Origin: Streptomyces sp. SUK 48
GTDB taxonomy: Bacteria; Actinomycetota; Actinomycetes; Streptomycetales; Streptomycetaceae
NCBI RefSeq assembly: GCF_009650765.1
Contig: NZ_CP045740.1
Span: 8,160,001-8,224,000 of the forward strand
Direction: 5' to 3'
DNA: 64,000 nt
Each line of letters opens with the position of its first letter. Positions within the stretch are counted from its first letter, which is position 1. Below are positions 26,301 through 35,680 of this stretch, piece by piece. Below the pieces are notes generated by a model. It was not told the DNA's origin. It saw only the letters and a program-made list of their open reading frames with translations, and searched no databases. Position numbers and translations under genes: made by a program.

Positions 26301-29300
26301 GTACTGCCGGTCGCCTGCAGGCAGATGTCGAGCAGGACGGGGTGCAGACTCAGGTTCCGGCTCCCCGCGCGCCCGGCCGAGGGCAGCACGACGTCGGCCA
26401 GCGCGCACGGCCCGTCGTCGTCCCCCACTTCGGCGTCAGCGCCTGGGGCCTGCCGCACGCCGCCGCTCCCACCGCGGAGCAGGCGCAGGCGGGTGATGCC
26501 CCGGAACGCCGGGCCGTGGGTGATGCCCCGCTCCTGACGCAACCGCCGGTACAGCTCGGCCGGTTCGACGTCCTCGCACGGCGCCGCCAGGAGGGCGGCG
26601 ATGTCCACCGGTCCGGGCGGCCGCTGCCCCGGGGTGTGGTGGAGCCGGGCGCCCGCGTGGGCGGCGGGGACGCCGTCGGGTCCGGCCGCGTGCAGGGTCC
26701 ACTCGGCGAGCGCGCCACCGAGCGTGGTGGCCACCGCCGTGACCTCCCGGCTCTCGCCGAGGGCGAGGATGCGGTGCAGGTCGAGGTCGCGGACCTCCAC
26801 CTCGCGGGGGCGGGCACGGAACACGTCGGCGGCGCAGGCCAGGGCCATCTCCGCCATGGCGGCGCCGGGCAGCACGGGCACGTCGTTGACGCGGTGCTCG
26901 TCCAGCCAGGGCAGGGTGGTGCGGGTGAGGGTCTGCTGCCACAGGTGGCGCCGGGTGCCGGCCGGGTCGCTCAGGTGCGTGCCCGTCAGCACGCCCTCCC
27001 CGCGACGGCCGGCGGCGGGCAGGGCGGTGCGCAGCGGTGAGGGGGCGATGCTGTGCCGGGTGCGTTCCCAGCTCACGGCGGGGACGTCGGCGAGCGCGGC
27101 GTCCTGGTAGGGGGTGGCGGGCCAGGTGACGGGGTGTCCGGTGCAGTGCAGGGCGGCCACCTGGGTGAGGAACGCGGTGCGTTCGTCGCTCTCGCGGTGC
27201 AGGGAGCCCAGGACGTCGACGTGGTCCTGCCCGAGGGAGGCGGCCGTGGCGTGAACCGCGTGCGTGAGGACCGGGTGCGGGCTGATCTCCACGAACCGGC
27301 GGAAGCCGTCCTCGACGGCGGCCCGGACGGCACCGGCCAGCAGGACCGGCCGCCGCTGGTTGGCGGCCCAGTAGTCCGCGTCCAGCGGCACGGCCCGGCG
27401 GGCGTCGTCGAGGACGGTGGTGTAGAAGCGGACGCCCGGGGTGCGCGGGGCCAGAGCGGCGAGAGCGGTGCGCAGTTCGCCCAGGACGGGATCCATGTGC
27501 GCGGTGTGCGCGGCGATGTCGACGTTGACGAACGTGGCCGCGATGTCCTCCCGCTGCCAGGCGCGCACCAGCTGCTCGACGGCGTCCTTGTCGCCGCCGA
27601 TCACGGTCGCCTGCGGTGAGGCGACCACGGCCACGCTCACCCCGCGCACCCCGCTCGCCGTGATCCGCGCCTCGACGTCGGCGCGGGGCAGCGCGATCGA
27701 GGCCATCCGGCCCGCGCCGGCCGCGCGCACGTTCAGCCGGGAGCGGCGGCAGATGACACGGGCCCCCTCCTCCAGGGTGAGGGCGCCGGACACGACGGCG
27801 GCGGCGGCCTCGCCCATGGAGTGCCCGATCACCGCGGCGGGCCGTACCCCGTAGCCGGCCCACATGGCGCACAGGCCCATCTGGATGGCGAACACGGTCG
27901 GCTGGATCCGGTCCATGCCCTCCACGAGACGGGTCCCGGCCAGGGTCCGGCGCAGGGAGAACCCGGACTCCTCGGCGACGAGCGGTTCGAGCCGGTCGAC
28001 GACGCGGGTGAAGCCGTCGTCACGGTCCAGCAGGCCCCGGCACATGCCCGCCCACTGCGAGCCGTGCCCGGAGAACAGGAACACCGGCCCGGCCCCGGGC
28101 CGGGCGGTGCCCCGCGCCACGCCGGCGGCCGTGCTCCCGGCGGCGGCCTCGGTGAGCCGGCCGGCCAGTTCGGCGCGGGTGGCGGCGACGACCGCCAGCC
28201 GCTCCCGCAGCGGGGACCGGCGCGCCGCCAGGGTGTGGGCGACATTCTCCGGCGCGACGCCGCGCCCGTCTCCCTCCAGCCAGTGGGCCAGGCGGTCCGC
28301 GGCCGTGGTGAGCGCCGGACGGCTGGCCGCCGAGAGCAGGAACGCCAGCGGTTCACCGGCGTGGTGCCGCGCGCCGCCCGCACCGGGCGCCGCCGTACGG
28401 CGGCGGCCGTGTCCGGGCCCGTCGGGGGGCTGTTCGACGACCACGTGCACGTTGGCGCCCGTGACGCTGAGGGAGGACACGGCGGCCAGCCGCCGCCCCT
28501 CGCGGGCGGGCCAGGCGACGGTCTCGGTGGGCACCAGGAAGCGGGTCGCCCGGGCGTCGATCTCGGGATTCCAGCGCCGGAAGTGCAGGTTCGGCGGGAT
28601 CTCGCCGTGCTGTACCGACAGCAGGGCCTTGAGGACCCCGGCCAGGCCCGCCACCGGTTCGGTGTGCCCGATGTTCGTCTTCACCGAGCCGAGCGCGCAG
28701 GTGCCGGGCCCGCCGCCGTAGACCTCGGCGAGCGCGCGGAACTCCAGCGGGTCGCCGACCTCGGTCCCGGTGCCGTGGGCCTCCACCATGCCGATGTCCC
28801 CCGGATCGACCCCCGCGGCGGCCAGGGCCCGGCGGCAGACCTCGATCTGCGCGTCGGCGGAGGGCGCGGTCAGCCGGGTGGAACGGCGCCCGTTCTGGTT
28901 CAGGGCGCTGCCCCGGATCACGCCGAGGATCCGGTCGCCGTCGCGCACGGCGTCGCGCAGCCGCTTGAGCGCGAGGACCACGCAGCCCTCTCCCCGTACG
29001 TAACCGTCGGCGGCGGCGTCGAAGGCCCGGCACCGGCCGGTGGGCGAGAAGAACGACCAGCGCGCCGGCGGCACGGACTCCTCGGGCCCCAGGATCAGGA
29101 CGCACGCCCCGGCGAACGCCAGGTCGCTCTCCTCGTCCCGCAGCCCCTGGCACGCGGCGTGCAGGGCGACGAGCCCGGAGGAGCACCCCGCCTCCAGGGT
29201 CATCTGCGGGCCCCGCAGATCGAGGAGGTAGGCGATGCGGCCGGCGGCCATCGAATGAATGCTGGCGTTCATCGCATAGGCGTCGATCTCCTCCAACGGC

Positions 29301-29715
29301 CGCTGGGCCCGCAGGAGATACTCCTTGTTGTAGACACCGAAGTAGGTACCGACCGGCTTGCCGGACAAGGACCTCGGCGGCACTCCGGCATGCTCGGCCG
29401 CCTCCCAGAACGTCTCGCACAGCAGCCGGTGATGGGGATCGACCCAGGCGGCCTCATGGGCGTTGATACCGAAGAAGGCGGGATCGTAGGCGTACACGTC
29501 CTCGTCGAGGAAGGCCCCCCATCTCAGGCGGGCGGCGACATCGGCGGGAAGACCGAGGACCTCGTCCTGGCTCCACCGGTCCTCGGGAACCTCGCGGACG
29601 ACGTCCCGCCCGCCGGCCAGCAGTTTCCAGAACGACGCGGGGGAGTCCACGCCCCCGGCAGCCGGCAGCCGGCGCCGATCACCGCCACCCGCTCTTCACT
29701 GGGTCGTTGTTTCAC
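23345..29715 (-). CDS. Single-module reducing type I PKS (KS-AT-DH-ER-KR-ACP), with N-terminal frameshift
   Basis: One long frame of about 2,100 residues holds all six domains. KS: active site EAGCSSGLVAL, then HGTGT and KTNIGHTEPVAGLAG. AT (about 520-830): GHSMGEAAAAVVSGA, with HTAH where selectivity motifs sit. DH (about 930-1180): HRVNDVPVLPGA, then DICLQ. ER (about 1390-1690): HSASGGVGLAALN. KR (about 1760-1930): ITGGLGGLGLDVARWL, CYAAANSWLDEF. ACP end: GLDSLLAIQLRN. The layout resembles mycocerosic-acid-synthase-like iterative enzymes; there is no thioesterase. The true N-terminus (VAVIGAGCRLPG) is in another frame: at 29652-29656 a run of five C (G on the coding strand) needs a sixth to give CRLPGGVDSP. 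The start GTG at 29715 has AAAGGAG. Real mutation or sequencing error is unresolved. Confidence 0.93.
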
Positions 29716-30012
29716 CCCGGTACTCCTTTGCACGCACGAGCTGCGTCGTTCGGCGACAGCGTCCGGCCTGCTTCCGCCCCTGGAGCACGGAAATACGGGA
29801 ACTCCTCTGCCGGTACGGGGACATGGAGGGACGGAGGGCAGGACCGAAAAAGAGGGGAGAGGCTTGCCGGCGGGAGTGCGCTGCTTTGCCCGAACCGGTC
29901 ACCAGGCGGCGGGGGCATCTCCTGCGAGCCGGGCAGCCTGTGGGGGTTTCGCCTCAGCCCCCATCAAAGCGGGGGCACACCTGCCCGTAAAGTCCCGGGC
30001 CCCGCGTAATGC
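29716..30012. other. PKS promoter region
   Basis: About 300 bases without a convincing gene upstream of the PKS operon. Around 29915-29990 there are G/C-run hairpins (for example TGGGGG with CCCCCA near 29940-29968). The promoter is not identified. Confidence 0.45.
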
Positions 30013-30270
30013 GTGAACGCGATGAAAGGCCGCCGGGACCCTGGACCGGGCCGCGACGGTACGCGTCGTCGGCCTGTCCGCACTGGCCTCGAACAGGCCA
30101 CGGGCGACTTCTTCGCCGCGTACCACGCCGGCATCCTCACCCCCGTCGCCGTCGCCGTCCTGGTGACCGCGGCCGTGATCCTCCCCCTGACATGCACGGC
30201 CTTCGCCGCACTCCACGCCCGCCTGCGCCCCCCTCTCCCCGGAGCGCGGGTGACACGGCGGCGGAGCTAA
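30013..30270 (+). CDS. Possible small membrane protein
   Basis: An 85-codon frame with one strong hydrophobic segment (GILTPVAVAVLVTAAVILPL) after a basic N-terminus. There is no good ribosome site at the first ATG, and a later start is possible. It is divergent from the PKS operon. No family is recognised. Confidence 0.3.
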   Translation: MNAMKGRRDPGPGRDGTRRRPVRTGLEQATGDFFAAYHAGILTPVAVAVLVTAAVILPLTCTAFAALHARLRPPLPGARVTRRRS

Positions 30271-30285
30271 GGGACACCGCGCCGT

Positions 30286-30554
30286 TCAGGGCGTGGACCA
30301 TCTCTTGGCCGAAGGGGACGCGGGGCGTACGGCGCCGAGGCCGACGTCGGTCTCGTAGCAGTCCTCGTCGAACCCCTGTCTCCGCAGCCGTTGCGCAGGG
30401 AGGCGAGCTCCTCCGTTTCCGGCCACGCGGTGTGGAACGTGCAGTACCGCTCGCCGTCCGCGTCGAGCACGGCCTCCAGCATGGCGATCGCCCGGCACAG
30501 GTCGCGGCGCGTACCGGAGTCGGGAAGAGAGCGGGCGACGTCGTGAACAGTCAT
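30286..30554 (-). pseudogene. Remnant of a conserved Streptomyces hypothetical gene
   Basis: The frame from ATG 30554 reads MTVHDVARSLPDSGTRRDLC, then AIAMLEAVLDADGER and WPETEELASLRNG, which resembles the N-terminus of a widespread Streptomyces hypothetical protein. After about residue 57 the sense continues in another frame (GFDEDCYETDVGLGAV), and most of the expected length is missing. It is treated as frameshifted and internally deleted. Its start overlaps that of the divergent GNAT gene. Confidence 0.5.
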
Positions 30555-31121
30555 ACGGCCGCCCGGGCGGACCCCGCCGACACGCTCACCGGCAGCAGGC
30601 CCGCCCGATCCGCTCACGGCGACGACGCCCTCCACGCCTACCAGCGCCTCCCGGAAGTCGCCCGCTACCTCTACCGGCCGCCGCTCACCCGCGAACAGTG
30701 CGCGCGAAGCCTGGCCCTGCGGGCGGCCGGTACGGCGTGGACCGAGGACGGCGACGACCTGGTGGCCGCCGTCTGCCGGGCCGAGGACGGCGCCCTGGTC
30801 GGCGAGGTCGTCCTGAAACTGGCGAGCGCCCGCGCCCGCCAGGCCGAGATCGGCTGGATCTTCCACCCCGCCCACGGCGGCCGGGGCTACGCGGCCGAGG
30901 CCGCCCGTGCCGTGGCCGCGCTGGCCTTCGGCGAACTGGCCGTGCACCGGCTGTTCGCCCGCCTGGACGTGCTCAACACCGGCTCGGTGCGGGTGTGCGA
31001 ACGCCTGGGCATGCGGCGGGAGGCACATCTCGTCGACAACGACCTCGACGGCGAACGCTGGGGCAGCGAGTACGTCTACGCCCTCCTGGCCCGCGAATGG
31101 CGGGCAGGGGAAGCAATCTGA
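30543..31121 (+). CDS. GNAT N-acetyltransferase (RimJ/RimL type)
   Basis: A 192-residue GNAT. The acetyl-CoA loop is GWIFHPAHGGRGYAAEAARA (the RGYA form of R/QxxGxG/A), followed by LFARLDVLNTGSVRVCERLG and ERWGSEYVYALLAREW, as in RimJ/L-like acetyltransferases. It could acetylate a protein N-terminus or an amine drug. The GTG at 30543 is the most likely start; upstream frames run into the PKS promoter region. It lies just before the resistance genes but points the same way as them, separated by the TetR gene. Confidence 0.85.
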   Translation: MNSHTAARADPADTLTGSRPARSAHGDDALHAYQRLPEVARYLYRPPLTREQCARSLALRAAGTAWTEDGDDLVAAVCRAEDGALVGEVVLKLASARARQAEIGWIFHPAHGGRGYAAEAARAVAALAFGELAVHRLFARLDVLNTGSVRVCERLGMRREAHLVDNDLDGERWGSEYVYALLAREWRAGEAI

Positions 31122-31315
31122 CCGGCCGTCAGGAGCGCGGCCGTGGCGACGGGCACCCCGGGTGCGGGGTGAGACCGCCGGGCATCCAGGACGGGAACGC
31201 CGCGGCGGCCGCGCACCGGGACCGGCGGCGGCCGCTCGCCGGGCGGGCGACAGTTTCATGAGCGCCCCCCCGCGAGGCGAACCGCGCGAGCAGCGCGGAA
31301 CCGGTGACGTCCCCC

Positions 31316-31960
31316 TCATGCACCCCGCGCCGACGGGGACTCGGCGAAGGCGCCGGCGGCTGCGGCGAGGGCGGCGGTCCTGGCCGCACGGCCCGGCAGG
31401 TGCGGGTCGGGTGCCGTACGCAGGAGCACCAGCTGGTGGTACAGCGGTGCGGTGGCCGCGACGAGCAGGTGCCGGGCGTCGGTGGGCGCAGGCAGTTCGC
31501 CGCGCCGGACGGCCCGGCTGACGACGACCTCGCAGCGGGCGTACCGGTCCTCCCACAGCCGCTGCTGGGCCCGGGCGGCTTTCTCGGAGCGGAACGAGGC
31601 CGCGATCAGGGCCGCCATGACCGGTGGCTGCGTGGTCAGCGCCGCGTAGATCTCCTCGTTCAGCGCCGACAGGTCGCCTTCCAGCGAGCCGGTGTCCGGC
31701 GGCTGCCAGTCGTCGTCAAACGCCGCGTCGAGAACGTCGGCGAGCAGGCCGCCGACGTCCCCCCAGCGCCGGTACACCGTGGTGCGGTGCACGCCGGCGC
31801 GGGCGGCGACGGCGTCGGTGGTGAGCCCGTCGTAACCGTGTTCGCCGAGCTCCGCGCGGACCGCGTCGAGCACCTGCCGGCGCACACGGGCGGTGCGGCC
31901 CCCGGGCCGGCGGCGGGCCTGCGGACGGGTGTCATCCGGTCCTGGATCTGCGCCGGTCAT
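31316..31960 (-). CDS. TetR/AcrR-family regulator
   Basis: A 214-residue protein with the TetR HTH: RRQVLDAVRAELGEHGYDGL, then TTDAVAARAGVHRTTVYRRW, and a helical ligand domain. It is divergent from the resistance genes starting at 32040/32113, so it likely represses them and itself and is induced by a drug (inference). The N-terminal 25 residues are disordered and basic. Start ATG at 31960. Confidence 0.9.
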   Translation of the reverse strand: MTGADPGPDDTRPQARRRPGGRTARVRRQVLDAVRAELGEHGYDGLTTDAVAARAGVHRTTVYRRWGDVGGLLADVLDAAFDDDWQPPDTGSLEGDLSALNEEIYAALTTQPPVMAALIAASFRSEKAARAQQRLWEDRYARCEVVVSRAVRRGELPAPTDARHLLVAATAPLYHQLVLLRTAPDPHLPGRAARTAALAAAAGAFAESPSARGA

Positions 31961-32039
31961 CGCTGAACACCTTTGCTCGGGGCATCGTCGTCATGGCAGG
32001 ATCTTAAAGCAGCAGTTGTCGCACTAGTGGAGGGAATCG

Positions 32040-32174
32040 ATGTTCTTCCGAAGCGTTCGCCCGGCCCACCCCTCCACGGCCACCTCGTTCCCGAATGCTT
32101 CGGAGTGCCCGCATGCCCACACAGATCACCGCGCGCGCCGTCAGCGGGTCCTTCGCCGGCGGGCTCGTCCTTGA
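32040..32174 (+). CDS. Putative leader peptide of the ABC-F resistance gene
   Basis: A strong GGAGGG, seven bases before an ATG, opens a 44-codon frame (MFFRSVRPAHPSTATSFPNA...) that overlaps the start of the ABC-F gene in another frame. Ribosome stalling on short leaders controls many macrolide-resistance genes in other bacteria. Here the leader codons lie over the left arm of the stem-loop at 32048-32103, as such a mechanism needs. Translation is inferred only from the ribosome site. Confidence 0.45.
   Translation: MFFRSVRPAHPSTATSFPNASECPHAHTDHRARRQRVLRRRARP
32048..32103 (+). promoter_or_regulatory. Stem-loop covering the ABC-F ribosome site (attenuator-like)
   Basis: Arms CCGAAGCGTTCG (32048-32059) and CGAATGCTTCGG (32092-32103) pair over 12 positions with one G-T wobble. 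The right arm ends in the CGG of the CGGAG ribosome site of the ABC-F ATG at 32113, so the folded form should hide it. Confidence 0.6.
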
Positions 32175-33350
32175 CCCGGTGACCTGCTCGCCCGCCACGG
32201 GCGAGCGCACCGCGATCACCGGCGAGAACGGACCGGGCAGGACCACCTCGGCGCCGGGCGGTCTGCGCGGGGCCGAGCGGCGGATGCGCCGCCGGGAGAC
32301 CGCGATGGCCGACGGTGACGGGTCCGGCATGGCCGAACACGGCGAACTGCTCACGCTCTTCGAGCCGCGCGGCGGCTACGGCGCCGGCGCCCGCGTGGAA
32401 CGCGCCCTGCACGGACCGGGCCTGGCACTGGTGGGCCGGGACCGTGACCGTACGGCCGGCGGCCTCTCCGGCGGAGAACGGGTCAGGTTACGCCTGGCGG
32501 CGGCGCCGCAGGTGCTGCTGCTGGACGAGCCGACCAAAGAAGGCGGACGCCGAAACGCGCCGCGTCGTGCGGTACGGCAACGGCTGCACCGGTTACCTCG
32601 CCGAGAAGACGGCCGCCCGGCAGCGCTGGGCCCGGGCGCACGGCCAGTGGCGGGCCGACACCGACCGGCTCCGCGCGGCCGCCGCGAGCACCGCCCGCCA
32701 GGTGGCCCCGGGCCGTCCGGCGGAGGACGGCGACAAGCCGGCCTGGGACCGGGCGGCCGGCCGCGCGCAGCAATCGCCGGCCGGCCGGGTGTGCAACGGC
32801 GAGGAACGGCTGCGCCGCCTCCTCGCCGACCCCGTCCCGCCCCCGCCGGAGCCCCTGCGCTTCACCCCCGTACCGCGGACCCGCCGCCCGCTGATCACAG
32901 GGCCGAACGGAGCGGGAAAGAGCACCCTGCTGCGCGTCCTGGCCGCCGGCCTCACTCCCGACAGCGCAGGCGTCACCTGCCGCGGCAGGATCGGCTGCCT
33001 CTCCCAGGAACCGCGACCCGGAAAACCGGCCGGGACCGTGCCGGCCGCCTTCGCCCGTGGCCTGTCGGCAGGGGCCGCCGTGCGCGGGCGGACAACTGCT
33101 CTGCCTCGGCCTGTTCGCCCCGACCGGCTCACGGTGCCGGTCGGCCGGCTCTCCACCGGGCAGCTGCAGCGGCCGGCCCTGGCCCGACTGCTCGGCGCGC
33201 CATCGGACGTCCTGCTGCTCGGCGAACCCGCCGACCCTCTCTCGCCCGCCCTCGCCGAGAAGCTGGAGACCGCCCTGAGCGGATACGACGGCACGCTCGT
33301 CGTCGGCCATGACCGCCGGCTGCGCCTGCACCGGCGGGGCGCCCGTCCGG
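32113..33350 (+). pseudogene. ABC-F type antibiotic-resistance ATPase, decayed
   Basis: Two ATPase halves in different frames. First half from ATG 32113: Walker A is TGENGPGRTTSA (lysine and Gly-Ala lost), then LSGGERVRLRLAAAPQVLLL with DEPT. At about 32540 the sense moves to another frame (VRYGNGCTGYLAEKTAARQR), leading to Walker A GPNGAGKSTLLRVLAAGL and signature LSTGQLQRPALARLLGAPS with LLLGEPADPLS, where the Walker B aspartate is Gly. The inter-domain linker is shortened. Intact relatives protect ribosomes from macrolides and streptogramins. A TTA codon at 32488-32490 would have tied it to bldA tRNA. Very likely non-functional as read. Confidence 0.75.
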
Positions 33351-33457
33351 CCCTGCCGGCGACGGACACGTCCGCCGCCACGTGCCGAGGCCCCCCGGCC
33401 CGCAGCCATCCCCCGAGCCATCCCCCGAGCCATCCCCCAAGAAGGACGAGATCCGTG

Positions 33458-34183
33458 ATGCCGCCTGTTCCCGCCGACCCGGCCCTGGTGCACCCGATGC
33501 CCGGACAGCCGCGGGTGGTGCTGCTGAAACCGCTGATCACCTCGCCTCTGATCGAGGCCGGAGACTTCTCCTACTACGACGACCCCGATGACCCGACCGC
33601 CTTCGAGACCCGCAACGTGCTGTACCACTACGGGCCGGAAAAACTGGTCATCGGGAAGTTCTGCGCGCTGGGCGAGGGCGTGCGGTTCCTCATGAACGGC
33701 GCCAACCACCGCATGGACGGCCCCTCCACGTTCCCTTTCCCGATCATGGGCGGTTCCTGGTCCGAGCACGCCGACCTCATCACCGGCCTTCCCAAACGAG
33801 GCGACACCGTGGTGGGCCACGACGTCTGGCTCGGCTACCGCTCCATGGTGATGCCCGGCGTCCGCATCGGCCATGGAGCGATCATCGCCTCCGGCTCCGT
33901 CGTCGTCGACGACGTCCCCGACTACGGCATCGTCGGCGGCAACCCCGCCCGCCTCATCCGCCGCCGCTACAGCGACGCCGACATCGACCGCCTCCTCGCC
34001 CTGGCCTGGTGGGACTGGCCGCTGCCGCACCTCACCGCACACATCCGCGCGATCATGTCCGGCACCATCGACGACCTGGAGCACGCGGCACCCGGGCCCG
34101 CGCAGACGAGAACGCCGGCACCCGGCAACCCCCAGCACGACGAACCGCCGAACGCACCCGGCCCGAAACGACCCGCGCGGTGA
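33458..34183 (+). CDS. Streptogramin A/xenobiotic O-acetyltransferase (Vat/CatB type)
   Basis: A 241-residue left-handed beta-helix acetyltransferase. FSYYDDPDDPTAFETRNVLY, then GPEKLVIGKFCALGEGVRFLM, NGANHRMDGPSTFPFPI, VVGHDVWLGYRSMVMPGVRI and GGNPARLIRRRYSD are the conserved Vat/CatB stretches; the histidine of NHRMDG is the catalytic base. It should inactivate streptogramin A or chloramphenicol-like drugs by acetyl-CoA-dependent O-acetylation, as a trimer. The last 35 residues form a Pro-rich tail. The start is ATG 33458, or GTG 33455 with AAGGA upstream. It follows the decayed ABC-F gene. Confidence 0.93.
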   Translation: MPPVPADPALVHPMPGQPRVVLLKPLITSPLIEAGDFSYYDDPDDPTAFETRNVLYHYGPEKLVIGKFCALGEGVRFLMNGANHRMDGPSTFPFPIMGGSWSEHADLITGLPKRGDTVVGHDVWLGYRSMVMPGVRIGHGAIIASGSVVVDDVPDYGIVGGNPARLIRRRYSDADIDRLLALAWWDWPLPHLTAHIRAIMSGTIDDLEHAAPGPAQTRTPAPGNPQHDEPPNAPGPKRPAR

Positions 34184-34248
34184 CCCGCACCCCTGTCCCC
34201 GACCATCCCCCGATCCGCCGTTCCAGCACCGAGAATCGAGCTGCCAGC

Positions 34249-35550
34249 ATGCCTGCTCCGCCCCACCGCGACCCGTTCGCCGACTGGCTCCGCACCCACG
34301 CCGTCCCCCTCGACCACCTCGACCCCGAGGCACCACTCGACGATCTGGAGCCGCTGCGCGCCGTCATCGGCGACGCACGCGTCGTCGCGATCGGTGAAAG
34401 CTCCCACTTCATCGACGAGTTCGCAGCCCTGCGCGAGCGCATCCTGCGGTTTTTGACCGAGCGCTGCCAATTCACCGTGCTGGCCTTCGAGTACGGCTTC
34501 AGCGAAGGCTTCCTTCTCGACGCGTGGGCCCAGGGCGAGGGGACGGACGAGGACCTGTCGGCGCACCTCGCCGCAGCGATCCCCGTCGGGGTCGAGGAGC
34601 CGCTGCGCCGGATACGCCGGCACAACCGCACCGCCTCGACACCGGTGCGCTTCGCGGGCATCGACATCCCGGCGGCCGGTGGGTCCCTGCTTCCCGCCCT
34701 GACCCCGGTCGCCGACTACCTGCGCCGGATCGATCCCGAAACCCTGCCGGCCGTCCAGGAGGCGATCCGGATCGCCGGATCGTTCGCCGGTGGCTCCGGC
34801 GCCGTCGCCGCGCCCGCCTGGGCACGCCTGCCCGCCGCCGAACAGGACGCCCTCAGCGCGACCCTGACACGCCTGCTCATCCGGTTCCGCTCCCTCGAAC
34901 CGCTGTACGTCTCCCGCGGCGACCGGCACAGCTACGACATCGCCCTACACCGCCTCGAAGGCGCCTGCCACGCCGACTACACCTTCCGCGCCATGGCCGG
35001 CCTCTTCACCGGCGAAGGACTGACCGCCGACACCTCGGCCCGCGACCTCTACATGGCCCGGTCGCTCCTGTGGCACCTGGAACGCCTCGGACCCGGGACC
35101 CGTGTCGTGCTGGCGGCTCACAACGCCCACATCCAGAAGACACCGGTGTCCTTCGGCGGCCATCTCACGGGGCTTCCCATGGGGCAGCACCTGCACCGCG
35201 CGCTCGGCGACGACTACGCCGCCCTCGGTCTCGTGAGCACCACCGGGCACACCGCGGACATGCCCCGCGACGAGAACACGGCCTTCGGCTTCACCATCGA
35301 CGCCACCGCGCTGGAGCCGGCCGAGCCGGGAAGCATCGAAGCGGCCTTCGCCGACGCCGGACTCGGGCTCAGCATCGCCGATCTCCACCAGGCACCCCCG
35401 CGGGCGGCCCAGGGAAACGCCGGCCTCGCCCCGGGCCCCGACCGCATCCGGATCCAGAGCGCCTACCTCCACACCCCCGTCCTCGAGGCGTTCGACGCCA
35501 TCCTCCACACCCCGACCTCCACCGTTGCCACGACCCTCGAAAACAGGTGA
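34249..35550 (+). CDS. Erythromycin-esterase-like protein
   Basis: A 433-residue protein of the erythromycin esterase superfamily. ARVVAIGESSHFIDEFAALR carries the conserved GE.SH motif, VLAFEYGFSEGF the Glu region, and VVLAAHNAHIQK the second His motif; GRDDYAALG-type segments follow (LGDDYAALGLVS). EreA/EreB relatives open 14-membered macrolactones, while many Streptomyces homologues have unknown substrates. It is 65 bases after the Vat gene, probably co-transcribed. The chosen ATG has only a weak GAG site. Confidence 0.9.
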   Translation: MPAPPHRDPFADWLRTHAVPLDHLDPEAPLDDLEPLRAVIGDARVVAIGESSHFIDEFAALRERILRFLTERCQFTVLAFEYGFSEGFLLDAWAQGEGTDEDLSAHLAAAIPVGVEEPLRRIRRHNRTASTPVRFAGIDIPAAGGSLLPALTPVADYLRRIDPETLPAVQEAIRIAGSFAGGSGAVAAPAWARLPAAEQDALSATLTRLLIRFRSLEPLYVSRGDRHSYDIALHRLEGACHADYTFRAMAGLFTGEGLTADTSARDLYMARSLLWHLERLGPGTRVVLAAHNAHIQKTPVSFGGHLTGLPMGQHLHRALGDDYAALGLVSTTGHTADMPRDENTAFGFTIDATALEPAEPGSIEAAFADAGLGLSIADLHQAPPRAAQGNAGLAPGPDRIRIQSAYLHTPVLEAFDAILHTPTSTVATTLENR

Positions 35551-35680
35551 GAAGGACCGACGGCCCGGGCGGCGGGGCTGGGCAGATACACCCGCAGATA
35601 CGCCCGGACCCGGCGCCCCGGCCGTGCCGGCGAGGCGCCGAGCGCGGGCCGGCCGGGTGGCCGCCCACGCGCAGGGAGCG

